Assembly (NCBI GenBank): GCA_023422775.1
Contig: JAFAGM010000095.1
Span: 1-64,000, forward strand
Reading direction: 5' to 3'
Length of the DNA: 64,000 nt
Source of the DNA: Pseudomonadota bacterium
Lineage (GTDB): Bacteria; Pseudomonadota; Alphaproteobacteria; Rhizobiales; Xanthobacteraceae
The number at the start of each line of letters is the position of its first letter. Within the stretch, counting starts at the first letter, position 1. Under the pieces are notes generated by a model. The model did not search any database. It was not told the DNA's origin and worked only from the letters and a program-made list of their open reading frames with translations. Shown here in pieces: positions 33,445 to 41,896 of this stretch. The position numbers and the translations under genes were made by a program.

Positions 33445-34743
33445 TCAACGGCTGCGGCGGGCGAAAAGTTCCGCTTTTCCTGGCCTGGAAGCGGCCATGG
33501 CCTGGTTTCTGGCGGTTTCGATCTGTTTCCAGGCCCTTTCGCGGGCGGCCTGGTCGCCGGTCGCGATCGCCAGCGCGGCTTCGGGGGCAGCCATGCGTTC
33601 GCTGAGCGGGACCGGTCCGCAAACGATCATGAAAAAGTCGTAGGCATCGGGCCGTTCGTTGGCCATCACGAACTGGAAATGGACGCGGAAGAACTGCCAG
33701 CGAAACTTCTTGTAATGCTCGGGCCTGATGATGTCGCGAAAGCGAACCGCGACGATCCTGGGATTGCGTCCGGCGGCGCCGACATCGATGCCGTGGCCGG
33801 CGATCGGATCGAACTGGTAGAAGTTCATCACGTCCTTGCGGGCCTGGCAGTCGATCCAGTCGATCGACGGCTCGACCGCCAGCATGCGCAGGTGGTCGCG
33901 GAATTGCGCGGACACCGCATGGAAGCCGACGATCGGGAAATTTCCGCCCAGCGTCAGCAGCGCGATCCGCGGTCCGTGACGGCCGAGCGCAGGGTCGAGT
34001 TTAAGGGCGCGCGCCAGCATCTCGGTGCTCAGGAACGATCCGGAACTGTGGCCGACGATGACGATTTCATCGGCGTCGGTCTTCCGCACGATGTTGGCGA
34101 GGTGCTGCGCGAAGCGATCGATGCGCTGGTCCCAATCCGGGCGCTCGCGGCGCGAGAACTCCCAGGTCCAGATCGTGTCGCTCAAGAGATACAGCACATA
34201 GGTGCTGTTCTCGGTGTATTTCAGCACCGTTCCGAGCAGCGCGACGAAAATCGCAAATGCAGCCGCGATGCTGAACAGGTCGGGTATGCCAAGGGCGTTC
34301 AGGCCCTTCTCGAAGACAAAGGCGATGCCCGCGGCGCATGCCGCCTCCAGCAGCAGCATCAGATGGGGGTAGGTGATGAAGGTTGCGAACCGCCAGTTGG
34401 CCTTGCCGAACCGCGCGATGGTGCCGGAAAAGACGAGGCGCCAGTAGATCCAGACCGAATAGCATACCGTGCGCCAGATCGGAGACGCCAGGTCTTGCTG
34501 GATGAAATCCTCGAAACGAAGGAAATCGTAGGTCGTGCGCGTCTGCCAGTCGGGGGCCTTGGTGTCGATGGTCCAGGACGCGATCTCGTCGTCGGACGCG
34601 ACCTTGGGGCGGCTGATTGTCGCTGTCAGCTGGTACAGCCGGCTGAACTTGCGCAACTCGGTCCGGAACATGCGGTAGTATTGCGCCAGCCCGCGCGGGT
34701 CGTAGCCCTGAATATAGATGATATGGCGGTGCTGGACGCGCAC
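33445..34743 (-). CDS. Membrane-associated alpha/beta-hydrolase-like protein
   Basis: A 432-residue protein of unknown role. The N-terminus RHIIYIQGYDPRGLAQYY is a beta strand plus oxyanion-like turn. Two or three hydrophobic segments lie in the middle (about residues 95-110, 128-150 and 158-180). A lipase-like nucleophile elbow IVIVGHSSGSFLSTEML (G-x-S-x-G, about residue 235) follows. The membrane segments sit between the first strand and the nucleophile, an unusual insertion. No signal peptide. It lies between xseB and dxs on the same strand. Confidence 0.8.
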   Translation of the reverse strand: MRVQHRHIIYIQGYDPRGLAQYYRMFRTELRKFSRLYQLTATISRPKVASDDEIASWTIDTKAPDWQTRTTYDFLRFEDFIQQDLASPIWRTVCYSVWIYWRLVFSGTIARFGKANWRFATFITYPHLMLLLEAACAAGIAFVFEKGLNALGIPDLFSIAAAFAIFVALLGTVLKYTENSTYVLYLLSDTIWTWEFSRRERPDWDQRIDRFAQHLANIVRKTDADEIVIVGHSSGSFLSTEMLARALKLDPALGRHGPRIALLTLGGNFPIVGFHAVSAQFRDHLRMLAVEPSIDWIDCQARKDVMNFYQFDPIAGHGIDVGAAGRNPRIVAVRFRDIIRPEHYKKFRWQFFRVHFQFVMANERPDAYDFFMIVCGPVPLSERMAAPEAALAIATGDQAARERAWKQIETARNQAMAASRPGKAELFARRSR

Positions 34744-34899
34744 GAACTATCCCCGGTTCGGGCGGACTATATCAGGCGATGCCGGACACGAAGAACTAAT
34801 TCGCCCGGCAATTCTCGCCACCCGCAGCGCCGGGCGCGTGAAATTCGCCTGATGTTTCCGGTTGATGCGCCAAATCCCGCCAATGGGGCGGGCTGCGGC

Positions 34900-35151
34900 T
34901 TATTGAACGTCGAGCGGTTCGGTCCCCGTGACCTTGCCGGTTGCATCCGTCGTGATCTTGTCGACACGCGCCTCGGCCTGCCGCAGCAGCTCTTCGCAGC
35001 GGCGCTTGAGGGCTTCGCCGCGCTCGTAAATCGCGACCGATTCTTCCAGTGGCACCTTGCCGTCCTCGAGCCGCTTCACAATCGACTCGAGTTCCTCGAT
35101 CGCGCGTTCGAAAGTGAGCTTCTTGACGTCGGCTTGCGTGTTTTCGGCCAT
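34900..35151 (-). CDS. xseB: Exodeoxyribonuclease VII small subunit
   Basis: An 83-residue subunit of exonuclease VII, which with XseA degrades single-stranded DNA. The pattern LTFERAIEELESIVKRLEDG, VPLEESVAIYERGEALKRRCEELL is diagnostic. xseB next to dxs is common in proteobacteria; here one hydrolase-like gene intervenes. No xseA in the window. Confidence 0.95.
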   Translation of the reverse strand: MAENTQADVKKLTFERAIEELESIVKRLEDGKVPLEESVAIYERGEALKRRCEELLRQAEARVDKITTDATGKVTGTEPLDVQ

Positions 35152-35198
35152 ATTGCGTTCCCGGATGCGCCCCAGGTTGCGGGCGCAGAATCAAGCTT

Positions 35199-35262
35199 AT
35201 AGCGTTTTCAAGCGAAGCGGGCACCGGCTCGCGTAAAGAAAACGAGTGAAAACAATGGGCTA
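35199..35262. repeat. Dispersed repeat, family F, partial reverse copy
   Basis: AGCGTTTTCAAGCGAAGCGG, CACCGGCTCGCGTAAAGAAAAC and GAGTGAAAACAA match the reverse complement of the family F body, without its hairpin head. It lies between the deacetylase and xseB genes. Confidence 0.75.
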
Positions 35263-35274
35263 AAGGTTCGGAAC

Positions 35275-36201
35275 TCAGGCGCCCATCAACGCGGTGACAT
35301 GAGCTGCGACCGACTCCTTGAGCCCCTGAAGGTCGTAGCCGCCCTCCAGCACCGAGACAACCCGTCCGCCGGCGCTGCTGTCTGCCACATCCATCAATTT
35401 GCGCGTCACCCAGCCGAAATCCTCCGCCTTCACGTTGAGCGAGGCCAGCGGATCGCGGTAATGCGCGTCGAAGCCGGCGGAGATCAGGATCAGCTCCGGG
35501 CTGAACTTCTGCAACCGCGGCAGGATCAGGTTTTCGAACGCCGCGCGGAATTTGGCGCTGCCGTCTTCCGAGGCGAGCGGCGCGTTGACGACGGTATCGT
35601 GCTCGCCGCGCTCGCCGCTGGCGCCGGTGCCGGGAAACAGCGGCATCTGGTGCGTCGAGGCGTACATCACGGTCGGATCGGACCAGAAGATGTCCTGCGT
35701 GCCGTTGCCATGGTGGACGTCGAAATCGACAATCGCAGCCCGTGCGATGCCGTATTTGCGCTGGGCGTGGCGCGCCGCGATCGCGACATTGTCGAAGAAA
35801 CAGAAGCCCATCGGCTTCGAGACCTCGGCATGATGGCCGGGCGGCCGCACCGCGACGAATGCGTTGCGATGGTTTCCGATCATCACCTCGTCGGTTGCGG
35901 CCACCGCGCCGCCGACGCCGCGCATCACGGCTTCCCAGGTGCCCGGCGACATCGATGTGTCGCCGTCGATGTAGATCATGCCGCTGGTGGGGGCGATGTG
36001 CCGGAGTTCGCCGATGTAGTGCTCGCCATGGCACAGCGCGACGGAATCCAGATTGCCGTCCGGCGCTTCGCCGCGCACCAGCTGCTTGAAGCGGTCTTCC
36101 GACAGCACCTCGGCCACCGCGCGCAGCCGGTCAGGCCGTTCCGGATGGCCGGGAGGCGTCAGGTGGTCGAGACATGCGGTATGCGTCAGCAGCAGTGTCA
36201 T
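35275..36201 (-). CDS. Histone deacetylase-like amidohydrolase
   Basis: A 308-residue zinc hydrolase of the HDAC/AcuC/acetylpolyamine amidohydrolase superfamily. It carries the catalytic His pair in RPPGHHAE, the zinc ligands in DFDVHHGNGTQ (D-x-H) and AGFDAHYRDPL (Asp), and the closing LEGGYDLQGL. In bacteria such enzymes remove acetyl groups from polyamines, proteins or other amides; the substrate is unknown. It is upstream of xseB in the same direction with 123 bases between. Confidence 0.92.
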   Translation of the reverse strand: MTLLLTHTACLDHLTPPGHPERPDRLRAVAEVLSEDRFKQLVRGEAPDGNLDSVALCHGEHYIGELRHIAPTSGMIYIDGDTSMSPGTWEAVMRGVGGAVAATDEVMIGNHRNAFVAVRPPGHHAEVSKPMGFCFFDNVAIAARHAQRKYGIARAAIVDFDVHHGNGTQDIFWSDPTVMYASTHQMPLFPGTGASGERGEHDTVVNAPLASEDGSAKFRAAFENLILPRLQKFSPELILISAGFDAHYRDPLASLNVKAEDFGWVTRKLMDVADSSAGGRVVSVLEGGYDLQGLKESVAAHVTALMGA

Positions 36202-36281
36202 GCAAAATCCTGGCGTCAGGAAACGCGCGAAGGGCTAATCTAGGCCCTCGATGGCCGCTCGGAAAGAGCCGCCTTGGCCAA

Positions 36282-36329
36282 GGCTAGGTTTAAGGCTCGG
36301 TTTAAGGCTCGGTTTATGGCTCAGTTTAT
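36282..36329. repeat. Four tandem 12-base units at a gene end
   Basis: GGCTAGGTTTAA, GGCTCGGTTTAA, GGCTCGGTTTAT and GGCTCAGTTTAT follow each other without gaps. The last unit contains the stop codon of the 5'-nucleotidase gene (minus strand, TGA at 36321-36323). The unit length is a multiple of three, so a stop-loss change would add a regular tetrapeptide repeat tail. Confidence 0.85.
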
Positions 36330-37991
36330 CCTGATGATCCGATCGACCGCGGTCGGGCCGACCGGGCTGTTCGCCTTGAAATAGGCGTTCAATGCGTCGA
36401 TGTCGTAGATGCCGGTTTGCGGCGCGGTTCCCTGCGTGAGAACGGTGAAGCCGTCGCCGCCGACCGAAAGGAAGTTGTTGACGGTGACGCGATAGTTTGT
36501 GGCGGGATCGATTGTCCGCCCGTTCAGCGTCATTCGCTCGGTGATGACGCGTTCGCCATCCGGTTTCGTGCCGTCCCAGGCATAGGAAAAGCCCTTCGAG
36601 ACCTGCAGGATCCGCGGCCGCTTCGGATCGCGCCATTGCTGTTCCAGCATGTCCTTGATCTGCTTTCCGGTCAGCGTCATCGTCACCAGCTGGTTGCGGA
36701 ACGGCTGGCTGGCAAACAGGTCGGCGTAGGTCACCGCGCCGCCTTCCTTGCGCGCAATATCAGTGCGGACGCCGCCGGGATTGGTGAAGGCGATGTCGGC
36801 GCCGCCTTTCGCGGCTTCGCGGGTTGCGGCGAGCTGCGCGTCCGCGATGATGTCGCCGAGCGGGCTTTCGCCGGCAGTGTTGGGCACGCGCGACAGCGTC
36901 TCCGTCACCGAGCCCGCCGGACGGTTGGCGATCGGCGCAGCCAGCCTGTCGTAGGCGTCGATCAGCGCGGTCTGTTCGACGTTCTTCGCCAGCGTGGCGG
37001 TGCGGACGATGGTGTTGTCGGCCCTGGCGCTGACGATGTCGCGCGTGACCGAATCGAGCTTGAGATCGATCGCGGTGACGAGCGTGCCGTATTTGTCGGC
37101 GGAGGTGACAAGCCGTCCGTCGATCTCGCAGACATAGGCGCGGTGGGTGTGGCCGGTGACCACGACGTCGACCGCCTTGTCGAACTTCCTGACGATGTCG
37201 ACGATCGGTCCGGAAATTTCGGGGCATTCGTTGTAGTCGCCGGTCGGCAGTCCGCCCTCGTGAATCAGCACGACGATGGCCTCGACGCCGCGCGCCTTCA
37301 GTTCGGGGATCAGCGCATTCACGGTCTCCGCCTCGTCGCGGAATTCGAGGTCGGCGACGCCCGCCGGCGAAACGAGGCCAGGTGTGCCCTTCAGCGTCAG
37401 GCCGATGAAGGCCACCGGAATGCCGTCGAACTCCCTGATCTCGTAGCCGGGAAGCACGGGCTTGCCGGTGCTCTTCTCGATCGTGCTGGCGGCGAGATAG
37501 CGAAACTTCGCGCCCGTGAACGGATGCGGGCCCCGGCACTTGTCGACCGGGTGGCATCCGCCGTTCTGCATCCGCAGCAACTCATCCTTGCCCTCGTCGA
37601 ACTCGTGGTTGCCGACGGATGCGAGTGCCAATCCCATCATCGACAGCGCCTCGATCGTGGGCTCGTCGTGGAACATCGCCGACAGAAACGGGCTGGCGCC
37701 GATCAGGTCGCCGGCCGCGACGAAGATCGTGTTGCGGTGTCCGTCGCGAAGCTGGCGGACCAGGGTTGCCATGTGTTCGGCGCCGCCGGCATTGACGGTG
37801 ATCTTTCTGGTTTTGTCTTCGGGGTCGGTGATGACGATCCCGCCCGGGGAGGGGCGCAGATAGCCGTGAAAGTCGTTGATCGCGAGAATGCGCAGATCCA
37901 CTGGAGCGGAGGATTGGGCGTTACCCGGTGCAGTCGCGCAGAGTGCAGCGAACATTGCAAACGCCGAAACAGGACGAAGGAAATCTCTCAT
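36321..37991 (-). CDS. Periplasmic bifunctional metallophosphatase/5'-nucleotidase
   Basis: A 556-residue exported enzyme of the UshA/YfkN family that releases phosphate from nucleotides. The signal peptide ends near PGNAQSS. The metallophosphatase domain has LAINDFHGYL, GDLIGASPF, VGNHEFDEG and VVTGHTHRAY. The 5'-nucleotidase C-domain has FTNPGGVRTDI and NNFLSVGGDGFTVL. Start ATG 37991 (MRDFLRPVSAFAMF) puts the signal at the N-terminus; codons upstream run into repeat C. Confidence 0.93.
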   Translation of the reverse strand: MRDFLRPVSAFAMFAALCATAPGNAQSSAPVDLRILAINDFHGYLRPSPGGIVITDPEDKTRKITVNAGGAEHMATLVRQLRDGHRNTIFVAAGDLIGASPFLSAMFHDEPTIEALSMMGLALASVGNHEFDEGKDELLRMQNGGCHPVDKCRGPHPFTGAKFRYLAASTIEKSTGKPVLPGYEIREFDGIPVAFIGLTLKGTPGLVSPAGVADLEFRDEAETVNALIPELKARGVEAIVVLIHEGGLPTGDYNECPEISGPIVDIVRKFDKAVDVVVTGHTHRAYVCEIDGRLVTSADKYGTLVTAIDLKLDSVTRDIVSARADNTIVRTATLAKNVEQTALIDAYDRLAAPIANRPAGSVTETLSRVPNTAGESPLGDIIADAQLAATREAAKGGADIAFTNPGGVRTDIARKEGGAVTYADLFASQPFRNQLVTMTLTGKQIKDMLEQQWRDPKRPRILQVSKGFSYAWDGTKPDGERVITERMTLNGRTIDPATNYRVTVNNFLSVGGDGFTVLTQGTAPQTGIYDIDALNAYFKANSPVGPTAVDRIIRIN

Positions 37992-38020
37992 GACTTTGAC
38001 ATAGCCGCCTGATGTGTCAC

Positions 38021-38106
38021 CGTCATTGCGAGAAGCGCAGCGACGAAGCAATCCATACTCTCTCCTTGTGGCGCGATGGATTGCTTCGCTTCGCTCGCAA
38101 TGACGG
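38021..38106. repeat. Dispersed inverted repeat, family C, copy 1
   Basis: CGTCATTGCGAGAAGCGCAG...GAAGCAATCCA pairs with TGGATTGCTTCGCTTCGCTC-GCAATGACG. Copy 2 is at 51580-51658. It lies just upstream of the 5'-nucleotidase start and downstream of the enoyl-CoA hydratase stop. Confidence 0.85.
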
Positions 38107-38128
38107 TGGCGGGAGTGGGACTCCGGCG

Positions 38129-38890
38129 CTAACCCCTCTTGCGTTCGAAGAACGCCTTGAACGCCGCGACCGCCTCCCTGGAGCGCAACCGTTCGCCGAA
38201 CAGATGGCTCTCCTGGTCGATCCGGCGCGTCATGTCTTCCGGCGGCAGCTTCAGGAGTTTTCGCGAGATTGCGACCGCCTCGGCCGGAAGCGCGCAGATC
38301 TCGCGCGCCACCTTGCGCGCCTCGGCCTCGGTATGGCCCGGCGCCACCACCACGTTGACGAAGCCGGCGGTGTGCGCCTCCTCGGCGGAAAAGGTGCGGC
38401 CCATCACCAGCATGGAAAAGGCGCGCTGATGGCCCATGGTGCGCGGCATCAGCAGGCTGGAGGCGCCTTCCGGCACCAGCCCGAGATGGATGAAGGGCGT
38501 CGAGAAGGTTGCGGTGTTGCTGGCGAGCACATAGTCGCAGTGGAACAGCATGGTGGTGCCGATGCCGATCGCGACGCCGTCGACCGCGGCGATGATCGGC
38601 TTGCCGTTGTGGGCCAGCGAGTAGAGGAATTTTGCGGCGTTGGAGGCGCGCGGCGCATCCGACGTGGAGGTGCCGTCCTTGAGGAAATCCTCGAGGTCGT
38701 TGCCGGCGGTGAACACGCCGGAGCCGCCCGTGATGATGATGCAGCGGATCGCAGGATTGTTCTGCGCCGTGTCGATGGCATCGCTCATCGCGCGATACAT
38801 GTCCTGGGTGATCGCGTTCTTCTTCTCAGGCCGCCGCAGCTTGATCACGCGCGTGGCGTCTTCGTCCGACACGATGAGGTGTTCGGTCAT
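38129..38890 (-). CDS. Enoyl-CoA hydratase/isomerase family protein
   Basis: A 253-residue crotonase-fold protein. Oxyanion-hole regions are seen at FTAGNDLEDF and VDGVAIGIGTTMLFHCD; FSTPFIHLGLVPEGASSLL places a Glu in the usual acid/base position (PEG). It hydrates or isomerises an enoyl-CoA; the chain length is unknown. Start MTEHLIVSDED (ATG 38890) chosen by homology; the longer frame lacks conservation. Confidence 0.9.
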   Translation of the reverse strand: MTEHLIVSDEDATRVIKLRRPEKKNAITQDMYRAMSDAIDTAQNNPAIRCIIITGGSGVFTAGNDLEDFLKDGTSTSDAPRASNAAKFLYSLAHNGKPIIAAVDGVAIGIGTTMLFHCDYVLASNTATFSTPFIHLGLVPEGASSLLMPRTMGHQRAFSMLVMGRTFSAEEAHTAGFVNVVVAPGHTEAEARKVAREICALPAEAVAISRKLLKLPPEDMTRRIDQESHLFGERLRSREAVAAFKAFFERKRG

Positions 38891-39018
38891 GATCTTGCCC
38901 CCGAAACAGGCGGCAACGGTGCCGCTGGCCAACCATCCGGCCATATCCTACATGATCCGGCAAGGGGCCCAACGGTCGTGGCGGATTTTCCCACGGATGT
39001 GATCAGGAGGATAATGCA

Positions 39019-39972
39019 ATGCAGCTAGGCGGAATTCATCACCTGACCGCGATAAGCGCAAAACCGCGGGAAAATCTCGCCTTTTACACCGGCCTGCTCG
39101 GCATGCGGCTGGTCAAGAAGACGGTCAACCAGGATGACGTCTCTGCCTATCACCTGTTCTACGCCGACGGCAAAGCCAACCCCGGCACCGATCTCACCTT
39201 CTTCGATTTTCCGGCGGCGCCCGAGCAGCGCGGAACCAACTCGATTTCGCGAACCGGCCTGCGCGTCGCGGGCGAAGCGAGCCTCGGCTACTGGCGGGAT
39301 CGCCTGAAGAACGCCGGCGGCGTCGTTGGTGATGTCGTCGAGGTCGACGGCCGGCTGACCCTGCCGTTCGAGGACGGGGAAGGCCAGCGGTTGGTACTGG
39401 TCGACGACGGCAGCACCGGGCCCGCCTCGCCGTGGGAGCGCAGCCCGGTGCCGGCGGAGCACCAGATCCGCGGGCTCGGGCCGATCGTGCTGACGGTGCG
39501 CGAGCTGTCGCGCACGGCCTTCGTGCTGACCGAGGTCATGAACATGCGCCGCGTGCGGGACTATGCCGCGCACGGCGCACAGATCCATGTGTTCGCGATG
39601 GGCGAGGCCGGAGGGGAGAGCGGCCCCGCCGCCGAGTTGCATGTGCTCGAAGACAAGGATTCGCCAATGGCGCGGCAAGGCGCCGGCGGCGTGCACCACG
39701 TCGCGTTCCGCACGCCCGACGAGACGCAGTATCACGCCTGGACGCGGCGGCTGAACGAGTTGCGCGTTCCCAACAGCGGCGAGGTCGACCGCTTCTATTT
39801 CCGCAGCCTCTATTTCCGCGAACCCAACGGTATCCTGTTCGAGATCGCCACCGATGGTCCGGGCTTTGCGACCGACGAGCCGATGGAGACCCTCGGCGAG
39901 AAACTGGCGCTGCCGCCGTTTTTGGAGCCGCAACGGGCTGCGATCGAGGCGGGGCTGAAGCCGATTTCGTAG
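39019..39972 (+). CDS. Ring-cleaving dioxygenase of the glyoxalase (VOC) fold
   Basis: A 317-residue protein with two VOC domains, like MhqO/MhqA-type (hydro)quinone dioxygenases. Metal-site residues are the His in GGIHHLTAIS (residue 6-8), the His in GGVHHVAFRT (about residue 229) and the Glu in PNGILFEIATDGPGF. The end of the family (LPPFLEPQRAAIEAGL) is well kept. It probably opens an aromatic diol or quinol; relatives serve in quinone detoxification. It is divergent from the enoyl-CoA hydratase, 128 bases between starts. Confidence 0.88.
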   Translation: MQLGGIHHLTAISAKPRENLAFYTGLLGMRLVKKTVNQDDVSAYHLFYADGKANPGTDLTFFDFPAAPEQRGTNSISRTGLRVAGEASLGYWRDRLKNAGGVVGDVVEVDGRLTLPFEDGEGQRLVLVDDGSTGPASPWERSPVPAEHQIRGLGPIVLTVRELSRTAFVLTEVMNMRRVRDYAAHGAQIHVFAMGEAGGESGPAAELHVLEDKDSPMARQGAGGVHHVAFRTPDETQYHAWTRRLNELRVPNSGEVDRFYFRSLYFREPNGILFEIATDGPGFATDEPMETLGEKLALPPFLEPQRAAIEAGLKPIS

Positions 39973-40034
39973 AAGTTCGTTCCGGCGAGAGGCGTTGTCG
40001 CGTCTCGCCGGAAGATTGCTTTCAAACGAGCGCG

Positions 40035-40050
40035 CCGGATTCGAATCCGG
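40035..40050. terminator. 16-bp perfect palindrome at a gene end
   Basis: CCGGATTC-GAATCCGG directly abuts the stop codon of the minus-strand gene at 40051, in a convergent gap with the VOC gene. It has no T-run, so it is a weak terminator candidate. Confidence 0.3.
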
Positions 40051-40341
40051 TCAGTGGCTCGGCTCGAGGACGACGAGAACACCCGTCGGTTCGGGTTCGT
40101 GCGGCCGCAGACTGGTCAGCGTTCCATCGCTCCAGTTCGCAAGGTTGACGATCTCGACGGTGCGGCCTTCGTTCTCCCGCGTTTCGGCAGGCTCGAGGAC
40201 GTTGAGACCGCTGCTGTCGAGCAGGAACGTATGGTCGCCGTAGATGCCGTTCAGTTGCTTGAGCGCCGGATGATCTTCCGGAAGCACTTCAGCTTCGAAT
40301 TGGCTCAGGGTCTGTTTGAGCTGCGTTGAATTCAGCTTCAT
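40051..40341 (-). CDS. Conserved small hypothetical protein
   Basis: A 96-residue acidic protein without signal or membrane segment. The first half is helical (TQLKQTLSQFEAEVLPEDHPALKQLNGIYGDHTFLL), the second half beta-like (LNVLEP..., TVEIVNLANWSDGTLTSLRP..., GVLVVLEPSH). The strong ribosome-binding site (CAGGAGAAG before ATG 40341) and natural composition support a real gene. Family unknown to me. Confidence 0.7.
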   Translation of the reverse strand: MKLNSTQLKQTLSQFEAEVLPEDHPALKQLNGIYGDHTFLLDSSGLNVLEPAETRENEGRTVEIVNLANWSDGTLTSLRPHEPEPTGVLVVLEPSH

Positions 40342-40685
40342 GGCTTCTCCTGTCTTGCTTCAGCCGTTTGGGTTGTACCCCAGCCCGATCAGGGATGACG
40401 GTTCGCTGTGCCGCTCGGCCTGCAGCGAAATGTGGCGCGGGAACCTTGCAGGAAACGAACCGCGCGAGGTGAGCTTGTTCCGCGCCCGGCGTCGGACTCA
40501 CCTGTCGTGGTGTGGAATGATTGCAGCGCGTTACTGTTCCCGGAAGCGGCGATAAATCTGCGGCTTGGGAGATCACATCGGGCAGGGCAGATGCATCATC
40601 CGTCGCACGCTGCATCCAATCGTGCGGGGCAGGTCGCATTTCGCCAGTCCGCCCCGCAAATTCCTGTTGACGCGAATGCCTCGCA
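40342..40685. other. Gene-free stretch between two small genes
   Basis: These 344 bases hold the promoter of the 40051 gene. Frames open here on both strands are rich in Arg, Cys and His and lack ribosome-binding sites. No repeat is recognised. Confidence 0.4.
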
Positions 40686-40901
40686 TCACACCTCGTTCTT
40701 CGGGACGTATTTGCCAAGCACGCACTTGTAGCGCTGCAGTTTCCAATCGTGATACGGCCCCTTGGCGAGCCAGTCGGCAATTCCAATTTGCGCGTTCACC
40801 GCGCAGGCACTGAACGTGATGCCGGATTGATCGCTGGTGGTGACGACCTTTTCCATGCAAAGCTGGCTGTTGCAGAGAACGGCGATGAGAGTAACGAGCA
40901 T
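40686..40901 (-). CDS. Small exported hypothetical protein
   Basis: A 71-residue protein. A short hydrophobic N-terminus (MLVTLIAVLCNSQLC) may be a signal or anchor; four Cys occur (two early, SACAV, KCVLGKY). The sequence KGPYHDWKLQRYKC...GKYVPK is of a kind repeated among Bradyrhizobium small hypotheticals. No function known. Orphan in context. Confidence 0.6.
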   Translation of the reverse strand: MLVTLIAVLCNSQLCMEKVVTTSDQSGITFSACAVNAQIGIADWLAKGPYHDWKLQRYKCVLGKYVPKNEV

Positions 40902-41137
40902 GACGACCTTCGTTGACGGTGAATTTTCTGCTCATTTCAATGCAGGGTTCATGCCAAACCGGGTGCGCGCGGTATTCATCTCCGCGCCCCGTGACCTGCA
41001 AAAGGGACAACCGTCCTCGGCCACGCCTTTTCGGCGCGAGCGGAGACTGGCAAACGTCCGGGAACAAATTGCAGGGAATTGTAGAGTGGAGCAGGGACGA
41101 TTCGCAAAATCGTAGAATTACGGTGGCTGGGGCCCTG

Positions 41138-41201
41138 GAGCGTTTTCCAGCGAAGTGGAAGCCGGTTCGCGTCTATTCAATCGGAACGGAACAGGCTCTG
41201 G
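41138..41201. repeat. Dispersed repeat, family F, reverse copy
   Basis: GAGCGTTTTCCAGCGAAGTG, GAAGCCGGTTCGCGTC and ATTCAATCGGAACGGAACAG resemble the reverse complement of family F with a decayed hairpin. It is placed downstream of livF, in the 323-base gap 40902-41224, which otherwise shows nothing. Confidence 0.7.
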
Positions 41202-41202
41202 C

Positions 41203-41218
41203 GGCTGCGATGGCAGCC
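41203..41218 (-). terminator. Short hairpin after livF
   Basis: GGCTGC-GATG-GCAGCC lies 7 bases beyond the livF stop codon on the minus strand. The stem is only 6 bp and no U-tract follows, so it is a weak candidate for the end of the liv operon. Confidence 0.3.
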
Positions 41219-41224
41219 GTTCGC

Positions 41225-41896
41225 TCAGTGGCTGGCGCGGCTTTCGATCTCGCCGCGTTCGATCGTCAGCGTCACGTCGGCGAACGTCTCGAGCAGCTTT
41301 GGATTCGATTCCGTGATCAAGAGCGTGATGTCCTTGTCCTGCGAACGCAGGCGGCGCAGCGCTTCGGCGTAGCGCTGCGCCAGAACCGGCGCGAGGCCCT
41401 GGAACGGCTCGTCGAGAATCAGCAGGCGTGTGCCCAGCATCAGCGCGCGGCCGAGCGCCACCATCTTGCCCTGTCCGCCGGAAACCGATCCTGCCGGACG
41501 CCTGGCGAGTTCCTTCAGTTCCGGCAGTACGGAGTAGGCGCGATCCAGCCTGCGTTTCGACTCGTCAGGAGATAGCTTCGCGACGCGGCCGGGGAGAAGG
41601 ATGTTCTCCTCGACGGTGAAGGCGGAAAACAGGCGACGGTCTTCCGGCGCATAGCCGAGACCGAGCGACGGCCGCCGGTGCGGCGGAATCGGCCCAAGGT
41701 CTTCGCCGCCGAGCCGCACGGTGCCATCGGCCTCCGTGAAGCCCATGATGGTGCGCACCGTCGTGGTCTTGCCGGCGCCGTTGCGCCCGATCAGCGCCGC
41801 GCTCGCGCCGGGCTGCAGCGAGAAGCTGACATTGCGCAGCACCGGCGCGCCGGCGATCGCGACGTTGATGTTCTCGAAACTCAGCATCGGCGTCAT
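41225..41896 (-). CDS. livF: Branched-chain amino acid-type ABC transporter, ATP-binding protein LivF
   Basis: A 223-residue ATPase. Walker A GRNGAGKTT, Q-loop-like YAPEDRRLF, the signature VSGGQGKMVALGRAL (a slightly altered LSGGQ) and Walker B LLILDEPFQGL are present. It starts by an ATGA overlap with the livG stop, showing translational coupling. Together with LivG it powers the LivHM permease. The substrate may be a branched-chain amino acid, another amino acid, an amide or an aromatic acid. Confidence 0.93.
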   Translation of the reverse strand: MTPMLSFENINVAIAGAPVLRNVSFSLQPGASAALIGRNGAGKTTTVRTIMGFTEADGTVRLGGEDLGPIPPHRRPSLGLGYAPEDRRLFSAFTVEENILLPGRVAKLSPDESKRRLDRAYSVLPELKELARRPAGSVSGGQGKMVALGRALMLGTRLLILDEPFQGLAPVLAQRYAEALRRLRSQDKDITLLITESNPKLLETFADVTLTIERGEIESRASH

